This document shows positions 1 to 7,789 of a stretch of DNA of 21,530 nucleotides, one piece after another. The notes beneath the pieces are model-generated. The model was not told the origin of the DNA. It did not search any database and saw only the letters and a list, made by a program, of their open reading frames with translations. Location: the NCBI GenBank assembly GCA_964601225.1, contig CAZRMM010000014.1:1-21530 (forward strand), in the 5' to 3' direction. The position numbers and the translations under genes were made by a program. The first letter of the stretch is position 1. Each line of letters begins with the position of its first letter. The stretch comes from CAYRGC01 sp964601225 (GTDB taxonomy: Bacteria > Patescibacteriota > Gracilibacteria > Peribacterales > Peribacteraceae).

Positions 1-75
<75 letters not shown>

Positions 76-92
76 ATACGGAAACGGAACCG

Positions 93-98
93 ATTTTA
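93..98 (-). promoter_or_regulatory. Possible -10 box for tRNA-Gln
   Basis: TAAAAT on the minus strand, placing transcription start about 10 nt before the tRNA 5' end. No convincing -35 is seen (TGGAAA at an 18-bp spacing is the best candidate). Confidence 0.35.
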
Positions 99-192
99 CG
101 ACAAGTCGAACGAGGCTTTCCACTGGAAAGAAGTATACCATTCGCATCTCTGAGCGGAAAATCTACATTTGCCTCTGGAAAGAAAATGACAC

Positions 193-221
193 TAGACAAG
201 TGGAATAAGTAATGGTAAAAC
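193..221 (+). promoter_or_regulatory. Probable promoter of the DUF11 surface protein gene
   Basis: TAGACA (193-198), a 17-bp spacer, then TAAAAC (216-221). Transcription would start near 228. This lies downstream of the ATG at 212, so it favours the ATG at 248 as the real start and leaves a leader of about 20 nt rich in C and T (roughly 228-247). Confidence 0.45.
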
Positions 222-247
222 ATGCAAGTTTTCTTCACCCTCTCCCT

Positions 248-2113
248 ATGGAGATCTCACGCTCGATCAAGGCATCTGCCTTCGGTCTTACCCTCTTCCT
301 CGTCGCGGGCATCGCATTGCCGATGTTTTCGCCGCTTGCCGCCGATGCGAACCATACGCAGTGTTCCGATGCCGTCGACAATGACGGCGACGGCCGCATC
401 GATTATCCGCAGGATCCGGACTGCACTTCCATCGACGATCAGACGGAAGGCATCCTCGGCGACGGCGGTACGGGCGTTTTCCTGAGCGTGACCGACGGTC
501 GCGACGAAGTGAGCCCGGGTGATTCCGTGACGTACATCATCACGCTCCGCCAGGCTCGTGATGACAGCCGTGAGATCGATGTAGATTTCCATCTTCCCGC
601 CCAGGCTCGTATCGCCAACGCGGGTCAGGGGGGCCGTATCACGTCTACCGGCGTTCGCTGGGACAACGTGACGGTATACAAGAATAACGTTCGCACCCTC
701 ACGGTCGAGGCGTATCTCCTTGCCGGTGCCGAGCAGGGTCAGCTCATCGTTGCCCGCGCGTCCGCCGAAGGCACGTCCGCGACGGACACGAGCTTGGTGA
801 AAAATTCCGCCACTGCCCCCTATCCCGCTCCCCGCGTGACTGTTTCCATTTCCGATGGTCGCACGAACGCTGAGCCGGGCGACGTCCTCGATTACACGGT
901 TACGGTCCGCAATCCCACCAGCCGCACCATGACGGAGGATTTGACCGTGAACGTCGGCGGTAACTTGGAGATCGACGGCGTCTACAACGGCGGTATCGAG
1001 TCGGGTCGCGACGCTATCTGGCGCAGCCTCGTTCTGCCGCCTCAGACGTCCGTGACGCTTCACCTTCGCGGTGTCGTGGAGCCGCATGTTCGCCGCATGG
1101 CTTTCGTGGACGCTTCCGCGCGCTACGGCACGGTTACGGCCGTCGACCGCACGGTCATCGGCAGTGATCAGTTCCCGTCCGGTCAGATCGACATCTCCCT
1201 CTCCGACGGCCTCAGCCGCGCCGATCGCGGGCAGACGCTCACGTATGTCGTTCGCATCTACAACCGCGCCGACACCGTCGAGTCGCACGCCTACGTCACG
1301 GCTTCCATCCCTCTCTACACGCAGTTTGTCGCCGCTTCCGATGGCGCATCGTGGGACGGAAACAACGTTCGCTGGCAGAACCTCGTTCTTCCCGCGCACA
1401 CTTCGCTCGAAATGCGATACTCGGTACGCGTCCGCTCCGACGCTCCCCGCAATGCCGTTCTCTCGGCCGGTGCCGAAGTGAAGGGAGGCGCGTCCGCCAC
1501 GGACAAAACGGGTCTCGACGAGGGTACCTTCGTCTATGGAAACTCCCTTCTCGCCGTGGCATCCCCGGCTTCCTCGAAGATCCTTTTCCGCAAGAGCGCC
1601 GATCGCGCCGAGGTTCTTCCCGGCGACCGCATTACCTACACCCTCTACGTCCGCAACAACTTCGGCTCGACGCTCACGAACGTGACCGTCACCGACAAGT
1701 TTGATCCCGCCGAACTGACGTTACTCAGCGTATCGGACAACGCCCAGGTTTCGCCGAGCAGCATCCGTTGGATCATCCCGTCCCTTCGCCCCGGCGAATC
1801 GTGGGAGGCCACGTATGCCGTTACGGTGAATCCGAACATCGCTCGTGGAATTCGCTTGAGCAGCTCCACCACGATTGCCGCTGATCAACTTGCATCCCGC
1901 ACCGTCGCCAACACGGTGTACACGCTCCGCACGACGGTGATGGGTGCGACGCCGAAGACCGGCGCAAGCGATTTCGTCGCCGCTCTCGAGAGCACCGCGC
2001 AATTCCTCAGCCCGATGACATCCGGTTCCGCCGGATTGTCGCTCGCGTCATTCGTGAGCGTTGCCGCTGGCGGTATCGGCGCAGGCTTGAAGACGGGTCG
2101 GCGTTTCCTCTGA
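248..2113 (+). CDS. Secreted DUF11-repeat surface protein with PKTG-type sorting tail
   Basis: 621 residues from the ATG at 248; an in-frame ATG at 212 would add 12 residues but lies upstream of the likely transcription start. Residues about 1-34 form a signal peptide (basic start, hydrophobic core, ending near LAADA). A TSP3/EF-like calcium-binding motif follows (C-SDAVDNDGDG-RIDYPQDPD-C). Next come four DUF11-type beta-sandwich repeats, each opening with a motif like DGR-x-EVSPGDSVTY-x-I. DUF11 domains typically form stalks in bacterial surface proteins. The last 54 residues hold TPKTG (1949-1963), a short conserved stretch, a Gly/Ala-rich hydrophobic helix and KTGRRFL. The same tail ends the next two genes, so I infer attachment to the envelope by a sortase-like transpeptidase. 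The ligand is unknown. The gene is monocistronic: its own promoter and a strong terminator bracket it. Confidence 0.85.
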   Translation: MEISRSIKASAFGLTLFLVAGIALPMFSPLAADANHTQCSDAVDNDGDGRIDYPQDPDCTSIDDQTEGILGDGGTGVFLSVTDGRDEVSPGDSVTYIITLRQARDDSREIDVDFHLPAQARIANAGQGGRITSTGVRWDNVTVYKNNVRTLTVEAYLLAGAEQGQLIVARASAEGTSATDTSLVKNSATAPYPAPRVTVSISDGRTNAEPGDVLDYTVTVRNPTSRTMTEDLTVNVGGNLEIDGVYNGGIESGRDAIWRSLVLPPQTSVTLHLRGVVEPHVRRMAFVDASARYGTVTAVDRTVIGSDQFPSGQIDISLSDGLSRADRGQTLTYVVRIYNRADTVESHAYVTASIPLYTQFVAASDGASWDGNNVRWQNLVLPAHTSLEMRYSVRVRSDAPRNAVLSAGAEVKGGASATDKTGLDEGTFVYGNSLLAVASPASSKILFRKSADRAEVLPGDRITYTLYVRNNFGSTLTNVTVTDKFDPAELTLLSVSDNAQVSPSSIRWIIPSLRPGESWEATYAVTVNPNIARGIRLSSSTTIAADQLASRTVANTVYTLRTTVMGATPKTGASDFVAALESTAQFLSPMTSGSAGLSLASFVSVAAGGIGAGLKTGRRFL

Positions 2114-2130
2114 TCGTCTCTTTCCACTCC

Positions 2131-2158
2131 GAAAAACCCCCATTCTTGGGGTTTTTTC
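2131..2158 (+). terminator. Intrinsic terminator after the DUF11 gene
   Basis: GAAAAACCCC, loop CATTCTT, GGGGTTTTTTC: a perfect GC-core stem with flanking A/T tracts, 17 bp after the stop codon. The symmetric A and T tracts could let it work in both directions. Confidence 0.9.
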
Positions 2159-2205
2159 GTATGAAATGCAGTTGCAGTCCGTCCGTAGAGGAGATGGTCT
2201 TATGT

Positions 2206-2234
2206 TTGACGAAAGGTCCTTTATTACGTATAGT
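2206..2234 (+). promoter_or_regulatory. Near-consensus promoter of the modular surface protein gene
   Basis: TTGACG (2206-2211), a 17-bp spacer, then TATAGT (2229-2234): 5/6 matches in each box to the housekeeping sigma consensus. Start of transcription is expected near 2241, which rules out the upstream in-frame ATG at 2166 and supports the ATG at 2259 with an 18-nt pyrimidine-rich leader. Confidence 0.8.
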
Positions 2235-2258
2235 AACTCCCTTTTTTACTTTGATCGT

Positions 2259-5200
2259 ATGACGCTACTTTTCCGGTTCAAAACCCGCGCCATTCTCGCT
2301 CCGATGTTCGCCTGCGTGATCATTGTGGCCGGTGCGGTCGCCAACGCGCAGCTCGCCACGCCCCAGTGCCGCGATGGTCTCGATAACGATGCCGACGGAT
2401 TGATCGATTATCCGGCGGACGCGGGATGTGTGTCGACGGACGGAGACAATGAGTCTGCCGCGCCTCTCGCGTCGATCGCGGCCTCCGTTTCCTGCGCCAA
2501 CCCGGCGTATGCGCTAGGGGCGGAATCAACGACGACGAACATCGACTACTCCGGTCGCGCCATTGCGGCTCAGCTTCGATGTCCGGACGGCTATGTCGTG
2601 ACGGGTATCGGTTACAAAGACAGTGACACGGGAGACAGCGATGTCGCCGACGGGCTCACGATCGCCTGCTCGAAGCTCGAAGCAAGCGGCCAACTCACCA
2701 ATTCCACCGGCTATCTTCCGAATGCGGATATCGATACCAACACTCGGCAATTCGCAGCATCGGATTGCCCGTCGGGAACGGTGATGACGGCGTTGTATCA
2801 GAAGGATTTTCCCGTGAATTCCGCGAATGCAGACTTGCTCGATGGCGTGCAGCGCGGCTGCAGTCCTCTCACGTCCGCGGGATTGGGGCCGATCCTTGCG
2901 TATCCCGGAAACTCCGATTTGGATACCAGTCCCCGCGAGCTTGCGGGTTTCAGTTGCCCCTCCGGAATGATCTTGGTCGGAATCGACTACGATCAATTCA
3001 ATAACGATTATCCTTCCCAGCCCGATGCGACCGACTCCACGTCACGATTTGTGTGCAGGCCTCTCGTCGTCTCGTGCCCTGCGGATTCCAGTTCCAGCAG
3101 CTCAGTTGCCGCGACCTCTTCCAGCGCGATCAGTAGCTCGCTGTCTTCCTCTCAGGCCAGCTCTTTGCCGGTGAGTTCATCCGCGCAATCGAGCTCGTCG
3201 TCCGTTCCCAGTTGCCGCCCGATGTATTCGGGGTATGCCAACGTAACCTACGTCAATGGTCAGACGTTCTCGAACACGACGCACGTCACGATTCCTTCCT
3301 GTGCGAATCCCTCGGTCGTTACGCAGACCCTCGTCGACTCCGTCCAATGCGGAAACGGTTCCGGTCCCACAACCTGCGTCAACAATGCCGGCACGACTTC
3401 CACCGACGTCCACTCGTACGTGGGTAACGTCTCCAGCACCGGTTTTGACGTTTTCCTCTCCGCCGACGACAACGTTTGGGTCGGAGGCTCAAGCCCGCAA
3501 TTCCCGATTGCTTGGCAGGTGTTGTGCGGCGACGTGAATCTGCCGATTTGCGCCGAAACGAAGCTTGTCAGCGGCCTTGCCAATGTTGTTTATTCCAACG
3601 GCCAGCCTCATTCGCAATTCACGCACGTTTCGCTGCCGGGTTCGTGCGGTACGCCGTCCGTCGTCACGCAGACGTACCAGGAGTCCGTCCAGTGCGGCAA
3701 CGGAAGCGGCCCGACCACGTGTGTCAACACCCCCGCTTCGACTTCCACCGACGTTCACTCGTACGTGGGTAACGTCTCCAACACCGGCTTTGACGTTTTC
3801 CTCTCCGCCGACGACAACGTTTGGGTCGGCGGTTCGAGCCCCCTCTTCCCGATCGCCTATCATGCGATGTGTCAGAATCCCGTGACATCGAACACATCGA
3901 TCTACGGCGGCGTCGCGAACGTGGCGTTCTACAACGGACAGACATACTCCATTGCCACGCACGTCACCATTCCTTTCTGTCAGAATCCTTCCGTCGTCAC
4001 GCAGACGTACCAGGAGTCCGTCCAGTGCGGTAACGGGAGCGGCCCGACGACGTGTATCAATTCCCCGGCCTCGACTTCCACCGACGTTCACTCGTACGTC
4101 GGAAACGTCTCCAACACCGGCTTTGACGTTTTCCTCTCCGCCGACGATACCGTGTGGGTCGGAGCCTCGAGCCCTCAATTCCCGATTGCTTGGCATGTCA
4201 CGTGCGGCGGAAGTGCAGCGTCGAGTCTTAGTTCTACATCTTCGCTATCCAGCCAGAACTCCTCCTCCCTCCCCCAGTGCCGCGACGGCATCGATAACGA
4301 CGGAGACGGCGCTACGGACTACCCGAACGACTTCAGCTGCTCCGGTCCGGACGACAACGACGAGACCAACCCCAAGGCTCAGTGCCAGGACGGNNNNNNN
4401 NNNNNNNNNNNNNNNNNNNNNNNNNNNNNNNNNNNNNNNNNNNNNNNNNNNNNNNNNNNNNNNNNNNNNNNNNNNNNNNNNNNNNNNNNNNNNGCTCCGG
4501 TCCGGACGACAACGACGAGACCAACCCCAAGGCTCAGTGCCAGGACGGTATCGACAACGACGGTGACGGTGCAACGGATTACCCGAACGATCCGGGATGT
4601 TCCACTCGTCAGGACAACGATGAAACGAATACGGGCAGCTCCTCCTCCGTCAGCTCCTCCCTCCCCCAGTGCCGCGACGGCATCGATAACGACGGAGACG
4701 GCGCTACGGACTACCCGAACGACTTCAGCTGCTCCGGTCCGGACGACAACGACGAGACCAACCCCAAGGCTCAGTGCCAGGACGGCATCGATAACGACGG
4801 CGACGGAAAAATCGACTACCCGAACGATCCGGGATGTTCCACTCGTCAGGACAACGATGAGACGAACGCGGGCAGCTCTTCCTCCGTCAGCTCCCTCCCC
4901 CCCCAGTGCCGCGACGGCATCGATAACGACGGAGACGGCAAAGTCGACAGCGTCGACCCGGGTTGTCACTACGACGGAAACCCCGCCAACGCCGGCAGCT
5001 ACGAACCGGACTTCAACAGCGAGAGCCGCTCCTTCTCCAGCTGTCTCGACAACGTCGACAACGACGGCGACAACCTCATCGACATCGCCGACCCGAATTG
5101 CCACACCGACGGTAACGCATCCAACGTCTTCTCGTTCGATGCCCGCCGACAGGAGAACGGAAACAGTTCGTCCTCGGCGAGCGCTCTTGAGCAATGCCGC

Positions 5201-5701
5201 GACGGCATCGACAACGACGGCGACGGCAAGACCGATGCCAGCGATCCCGGCTGTCACACCGACGGCAACGCCGGCAACTCCCAGAGCTACAACCCCTACC
5301 GACAGAGCGAGGTCGACGGCACGATCGTCGCCAGCGTGAACCCCTTCTTCGTGCAGGTGTCCGTCCCGGTGAATGCCGTGAATAACAATAACGTCAACGC
5401 GTACGCCAACGCCGTGAACAACGTGAACGCCAATCCCGTCGTCAACGTGCAGGCGAATCCGGTATCCGGGGCGAACACGCAATCGTATCTCAGCATGATC
5501 AAACAGTCCGGGTCGATTCAGTATGTGAGCCTGCTCCCTCAGACCGGCGTTTCCACATTTACCGCCGCCTTGGCGGCAACGAACGGCTTCATCACCCCGG
5601 TCGCCGCATCGACGGGATCGGGCATCGTTTCCGCCGTTGTCGGCATGGCCAGTCTCTGTTTCGGAGGTACGGTTGGACGCAGGAAGTTTCTGCTTGCGTA
5701 A
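2259..5701 (+). CDS. Large modular Ca-binding, lectin-like surface protein with LPQTG tail (interrupted by assembly gap)
   Basis: One gene, although the 100-N gap at 4394-4493 throws the two halves out of frame. The start at 2259 gives a signal peptide ending VANA|QL. Modules in order: one C-x-DG-x-DNDADG calcium motif; a cysteine-rich region (2580-3066) with three CPxG repeats; a Ser-rich linker; three tandem repeats of about 105 residues (3213-4208) resembling H-type lectin folds; a second Ser-rich linker; a run of TSP3-like C-x-DGIDNDGDG motifs (4278-5254) separated by Ser linkers; an Asn/Val-rich segment; and a 55-residue tail with LPQTG (5534-5548), hydrophobic helix and GRRKFLLA. Joining the identical gap flanks gives 1095 residues, plus 79 for each missing repeat unit. 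Likely a calcium-stiffened stalk carrying binding domains, fixed to the envelope; the ligand is unknown. Almost no cysteine occurs outside paired motifs. Confidence 0.8.
2580..3066 (+). repeat. Three CPxG repeats inside the modular surface protein
   Basis: Three diverged units of 50-60 residues. Each begins with C-P-x-G and a hydrophobic beta-strand (VVTGIGYKD, VMTALYQKD, ILVGIDYDQ) and closes with a second cysteine and PL or KL. The Cys-to-Cys spacing suggests one disulphide per unit. I do not recognise a named family. Confidence 0.6.
3213..4208 (+). repeat. Three tandem lectin-like protein repeats
   Basis: Units at about 3213-3530, 3549-3872 and 3900-4208. Shared core: HV-x-(I/L)P, PSVVTQT, SVQCGNGSGPTTC, TSTDVHSYVGNVS-x-TGFDVFL, VWVG-x-SSP and a final W/Y-H/Q-V-x-C. 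Long stretches are nearly identical at DNA level, most of all between units 2 and 3, so duplication is recent. The P-x-V ... V-x-NVS-x-TGF-x-V ... W pattern resembles H-type lectin and tail-fibre tip domains; this is a pattern match only. Confidence 0.7.
4278..5254 (+). repeat. TSP3-like calcium-binding repeat array with a 237-bp tandem unit
   Basis: Repeated motif C-x-DGIDNDGDG-x-x-DYPNDPG-C, with DNDGDG as the acidic loop typical of thrombospondin type 3 calcium sites. Two alternating versions (ending PNDFSC and PNDPGC) make a 79-residue (237-bp) super-unit: the same sequence recurs at 4494 and 4731. The last three motifs, after 4900, are more diverged and have different linkers. Short Ser-rich linkers separate the pairs. 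Confidence 0.85.
4394..4493. other. Assembly gap (100 N) in the repeat array
   Basis: Exactly 100 N, a common placeholder length. The 55 bases left of the gap (4339-4393) are identical to the 55 bases right of it (4494-4548). Direct fusion of these flanks keeps the frame, as does adding any number of 237-bp units. As printed, the frame shifts, so translations read across the gap are wrong. Confidence 0.95.
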
Positions 5702-5720
5702 GCCATAGAACGCCTTGAAG

Positions 5721-5749
5721 AACGAAGATCCCGGGAGGGATCTTTCGTT
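5721..5749 (+). terminator. Hairpin after the modular surface protein gene
   Basis: AACGAAGATCCC, loop GGGA, GGGATCTTTCGTT: 12 pairs with one bulged T, starting 20 bp after the stop. There is no real T-tract after it, so termination may be partial or factor-assisted. Confidence 0.5.
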
Positions 5750-5765
5750 ATGGCGTTGTTCGACG

Positions 5766-5771
5766 TAGGAT
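5766..5771 (+). promoter_or_regulatory. Possible -10 box for the Tyr/Arg-rich surface gene
   Basis: TAGGAT, 23 bp before the ATG at 5795, the same distance as for the two preceding surface genes (24 and 26 bp). No good -35 is visible, because that position falls in the terminator hairpin. Confidence 0.3.
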
Positions 5772-5794
5772 GAATCCCTTTACCCCCGTCTCCC

Positions 5795-6427
5795 ATGCGC
5801 CACTCTTTGATTCTCCACTGGAGCGCCGTCGCTCTCGCGATGTGCGTCGTCGCACCCGCGGCTCACGCGCAGACTGTATCGAATGTTTTCGGTTCGCCTT
5901 CCATTGTGAACGGCAATGGAGGTTCCGTCGTCTTCCCGCCCTTCATCGTGAATGCGCCCGCAACGGTGTCGGTGGGCAACTCGTACCCAACGTACGCTCC
6001 CATCCGCACGGACGGAGCGGTTCGTCATCGATCGACCGTCGTTCGTTACGAACCCATTTACGTTGACCGATATCGTTCTTCTGCCAATCGAACGTCGTAT
6101 CGCACGAGTTCGTCCCCGGTGTATCGCTCCCTTTACGACGATGACTACCGCCGTCGCAACGCAGCCTACCGCCCCTACACGAACTATTACGGAACCGACC
6201 GCTATCGCTACGCGGTGTCGCGACCGCAATACCAGTACGAGGTGCAGTATGTGAACGTCCTTCCGCATACGGGGGTTGATACTTTCACCGGCAGCATCTC
6301 AAACGTTATGGCGACGCTGACGCCTGTCACGACGTCGAGCGGATCGGCACTCGCCGCTCTCTGGAGCGTCGCCGCGACGGGTATCGGAGCAGGCATCGCC
6401 GCAGGGAAGCGATTCCTCCTATCCTGA
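5795..6427 (+). CDS. Secreted Tyr/Arg-rich protein with LPHTG sorting tail
   Basis: 210 residues. The signal peptide has a hydrophobic core about residues 7-24 and an AHA|Q cleavage site. The mature part has a Gly/Val/Pro-rich opening and then a low-complexity stretch rich in Tyr, Arg, Ser and Asp (for example YDDDYRRRNAAYRPY). It ends in QYVNVLPHTGVDTF, a hydrophobic helix and GKRFLLS; the 55-residue tail starts at 6260. No enzyme or binding domain is recognised. The tail groups it with the two genes upstream, so an envelope-anchored structural or adhesive role is plausible. A Tyr/Arg-rich body could support self-association, but that is speculation. It converges on pth with one base between stop codons. 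Confidence 0.75.
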   Translation: MRHSLILHWSAVALAMCVVAPAAHAQTVSNVFGSPSIVNGNGGSVVFPPFIVNAPATVSVGNSYPTYAPIRTDGAVRHRSTVVRYEPIYVDRYRSSANRTSYRTSSSPVYRSLYDDDYRRRNAAYRPYTNYYGTDRYRYAVSRPQYQYEVQYVNVLPHTGVDTFTGSISNVMATLTPVTTSSGSALAALWSVAATGIGAGIAAGKRFLLS

Positions 6428-6428
6428 C

Positions 6429-6983
6429 TCATTGCTCTGAAGAGCGCTCGAGAACGAATGCCTTTACCCTGTCGGGTACCGCGGCAATCGAATTCTCGAG
6501 CGTTTTTCGTTCGTCCGGAGAAAGATTGCTGACCACCCAGGTCGCAAGATCCTCGCCTGCCGGCATGCCCAGTCCAAGGCGGATCCGCGGAAAGTTCTCG
6601 CCGATCGAAGCCACGATCGATCGTAGGCCGTTGTGCGTTCCCGGTCCGCCTTTCATTCGAACGCGCACGTCACCGAGTGGAAGATCGATATCGTCGCTGA
6701 TGACGAGAATCTGGGTCGAGGGGTCGAGCTTATAAAAATCAACGAGTTTTCGCACGCACTCGCCGGAGCGATTCATATACGTGCCGGGTTCCACCAGTAA
6801 AACCGCCGCTGCGAGAATGCGCGCTTCGCAGGTGCGGCCGAGGAAGCGGGGGTTTTCCTTCCATTCACCGGTACCGAAGTCGCTCGCGAGTTTCTCCACG
6901 GCGAGAAATCCGGCGTTATGCCGGGTTCCGGCATATTGTTTTCCGGGGTTACCCAGGCCGATGATGACGAGATGCGGTTTCAT
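6429..6983 (-). CDS. pth: Peptidyl-tRNA hydrolase
   Basis: 184 residues, a normal length for bacterial Pth. It hydrolyses peptidyl-tRNA released from stalled ribosomes, recycling tRNA in the cytoplasm. Visible hallmarks: GLGNPGKQYAGTRHNAGF at residues 9-26, with catalytic His22 and substrate-binding Asn12; TYMNRSGE; DDIDLPLGDVR carrying the conserved Asp; and GTHNGLRSI. It starts 3 bp after the stop of the PH-domain gene, with no Shine-Dalgarno sequence, so it is probably the second gene of that transcript. Its 3' end carries the terminator of the opposing gene. Confidence 0.97.
   Translation of the reverse strand: MKPHLVIIGLGNPGKQYAGTRHNAGFLAVEKLASDFGTGEWKENPRFLGRTCEARILAAAVLLVEPGTYMNRSGECVRKLVDFYKLDPSTQILVISDDIDLPLGDVRVRMKGGPGTHNGLRSIVASIGENFPRIRLGLGMPAGEDLATWVVSNLSPDERKTLENSIAAVPDRVKAFVLERSSEQ
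6445..6507 (+). terminator. Nested hairpin terminator embedded in the end of pth
   Basis: CGCTCGAGAA (6445-6454) pairs perfectly with TTCTCGAGCG (6493-6502), followed by TTTTT. Inside lie TGCC/GGCA and TACCC-tgtc-GGGTA stems. It is positioned to stop transcription from the LPHTG gene although it lies within the antisense of the pth coding region. Confidence 0.6.
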
Positions 6984-6986
6984 GGG

Positions 6987-7679
6987 TCAGATTTTACGCG
7001 GCGTGAAGGATTTCCTCTTCTTCTGTGGCTGCGGCGCCCCCGTATCGCCTTTTTTTTGTTCGTCCGATGCGGATGAATTTTTGTCGAATTGCTCGAGTTG
7101 GACGTTCTGAGAAACAATGCCTGCCAGGATTTCCTGAACGTGACGAGAGTCTTTGAGGTTTTTTGCATGGAGATACTTTTCCATGTTCTTAAGAATGATC
7201 GATTCCACTTCTTGAGGACGATGGACGAACGGCAAGCTGACCGCCGAACCCGTCGAGATTTTTTCGACGCTGACGGTTCCGTAACGAGCGAGAGTGCCGA
7301 GAACTCCTTTGATCTCGTAACTTACGCCTTGAATATCGCTGTAGAGGATGCGCGAAGATTCTCGATGAAACCAGCCATGCCATTCGAGATCGATGATTCC
7401 CTTATCGGTGATGATCCAGACGTCGAGATAGTAATCGAAAAATGAGCGCAGGAGCCACGACACGGAGGTGACGGCTGCAATGAAAAGCAAAAGTATGATC
7501 GCCGTGGATGTCTCACGCACGACGGACAGCGAAAACAGCGAAACGGAAAGAAGACTCGCGATTCCGGGGCCGATCATCGCTTTTGTTCCCACAAGCCAGT
7601 GCGCATGCACGAGAGCGGAGACCGACTCGTCCTCTTCTAAGTGCTTGCCGAAGAGCATGCGATTGAGCGCCCGATACAC
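6987..7679 (-). CDS. Membrane protein with bacterial PH domain
   Basis: 230 residues from a GTG start at 7679. TAAACT sits exactly 6 bp upstream of this GTG, which supports it over the internal ATG at 7658. Two hydrophobic helices lie at about residues 33-53 and 60-80, followed by a bacterial PH-like (DUF304/bPH2) domain: YYLDVWIITDKGIIDLEW, then RILYSDIQGVSYEIKG and YGTVSVE. The C-terminal 40 residues are charged, with Lys/Gln-rich low complexity ending KKRKSFTPRKI. The molecular role of such proteins is generally unknown; membrane or lipid-linked scaffolding is typical speculation. First gene of the transcript with pth. Confidence 0.8.
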   Translation of the reverse strand: MYRALNRMLFGKHLEEDESVSALVHAHWLVGTKAMIGPGIASLLSVSLFSLSVVRETSTAIILLLFIAAVTSVSWLLRSFFDYYLDVWIITDKGIIDLEWHGWFHRESSRILYSDIQGVSYEIKGVLGTLARYGTVSVEKISTGSAVSLPFVHRPQEVESIILKNMEKYLHAKNLKDSRHVQEILAGIVSQNVQLEQFDKNSSASDEQKKGDTGAPQPQKKRKSFTPRKI

Positions 7680-7685
7680 GCATGA

Positions 7686-7691
7686 AGTTTA
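7686..7691 (-). promoter_or_regulatory. -10 box of the PH-domain/pth operon
   Basis: TAAACT on the minus strand, ending 6 bp before the GTG at 7679, so transcription should begin at or next to the start codon (leaderless). GCGACA, 15 bp upstream, is the only -35-like sequence. Confidence 0.5.
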
Positions 7692-7749
7692 GCGGAGAAA
7701 CCTCTTTGTCGCTTCGATCGCCGTTTTTGGCTTTTTCCTGCTCGGTGGC

Positions 7750-7778
7750 TATACACGAGCAGGTGTACGTCCTACACT
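7750..7778 (+). promoter_or_regulatory. Probable promoter of signal peptidase I
   Basis: TATACA (7750-7755), a 17-bp spacer, then TACACT (7773-7778). Transcription would begin near 7785, leaving a leader of about 5 nt before the ATG. Confidence 0.5.
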
Positions 7779-7789
7779 AAGAGTGAATC

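Noticed and set aside
257..1399. 380-codon minus-strand open frame opposite the DUF11 gene
   Set aside because: It lies entirely antisense to a well-supported gene and has low-complexity Arg/Asp/Val content typical of a GC-driven shadow frame.
4494..5339. Continuation of the first surface-gene frame past the gap, giving a Thr/Arg-rich sequence
   Set aside because: It is an out-of-frame reading caused by the arbitrary 100-N length. The true frame after the gap has calcium motifs and an LPQTG tail and ends at 5701.
4379..5482. Long open frame on the minus strand across the TSP3 repeats
   Set aside because: Val/Asp repetitive translation that mirrors the plus-strand repeats; no start, motif or promoter supports it.
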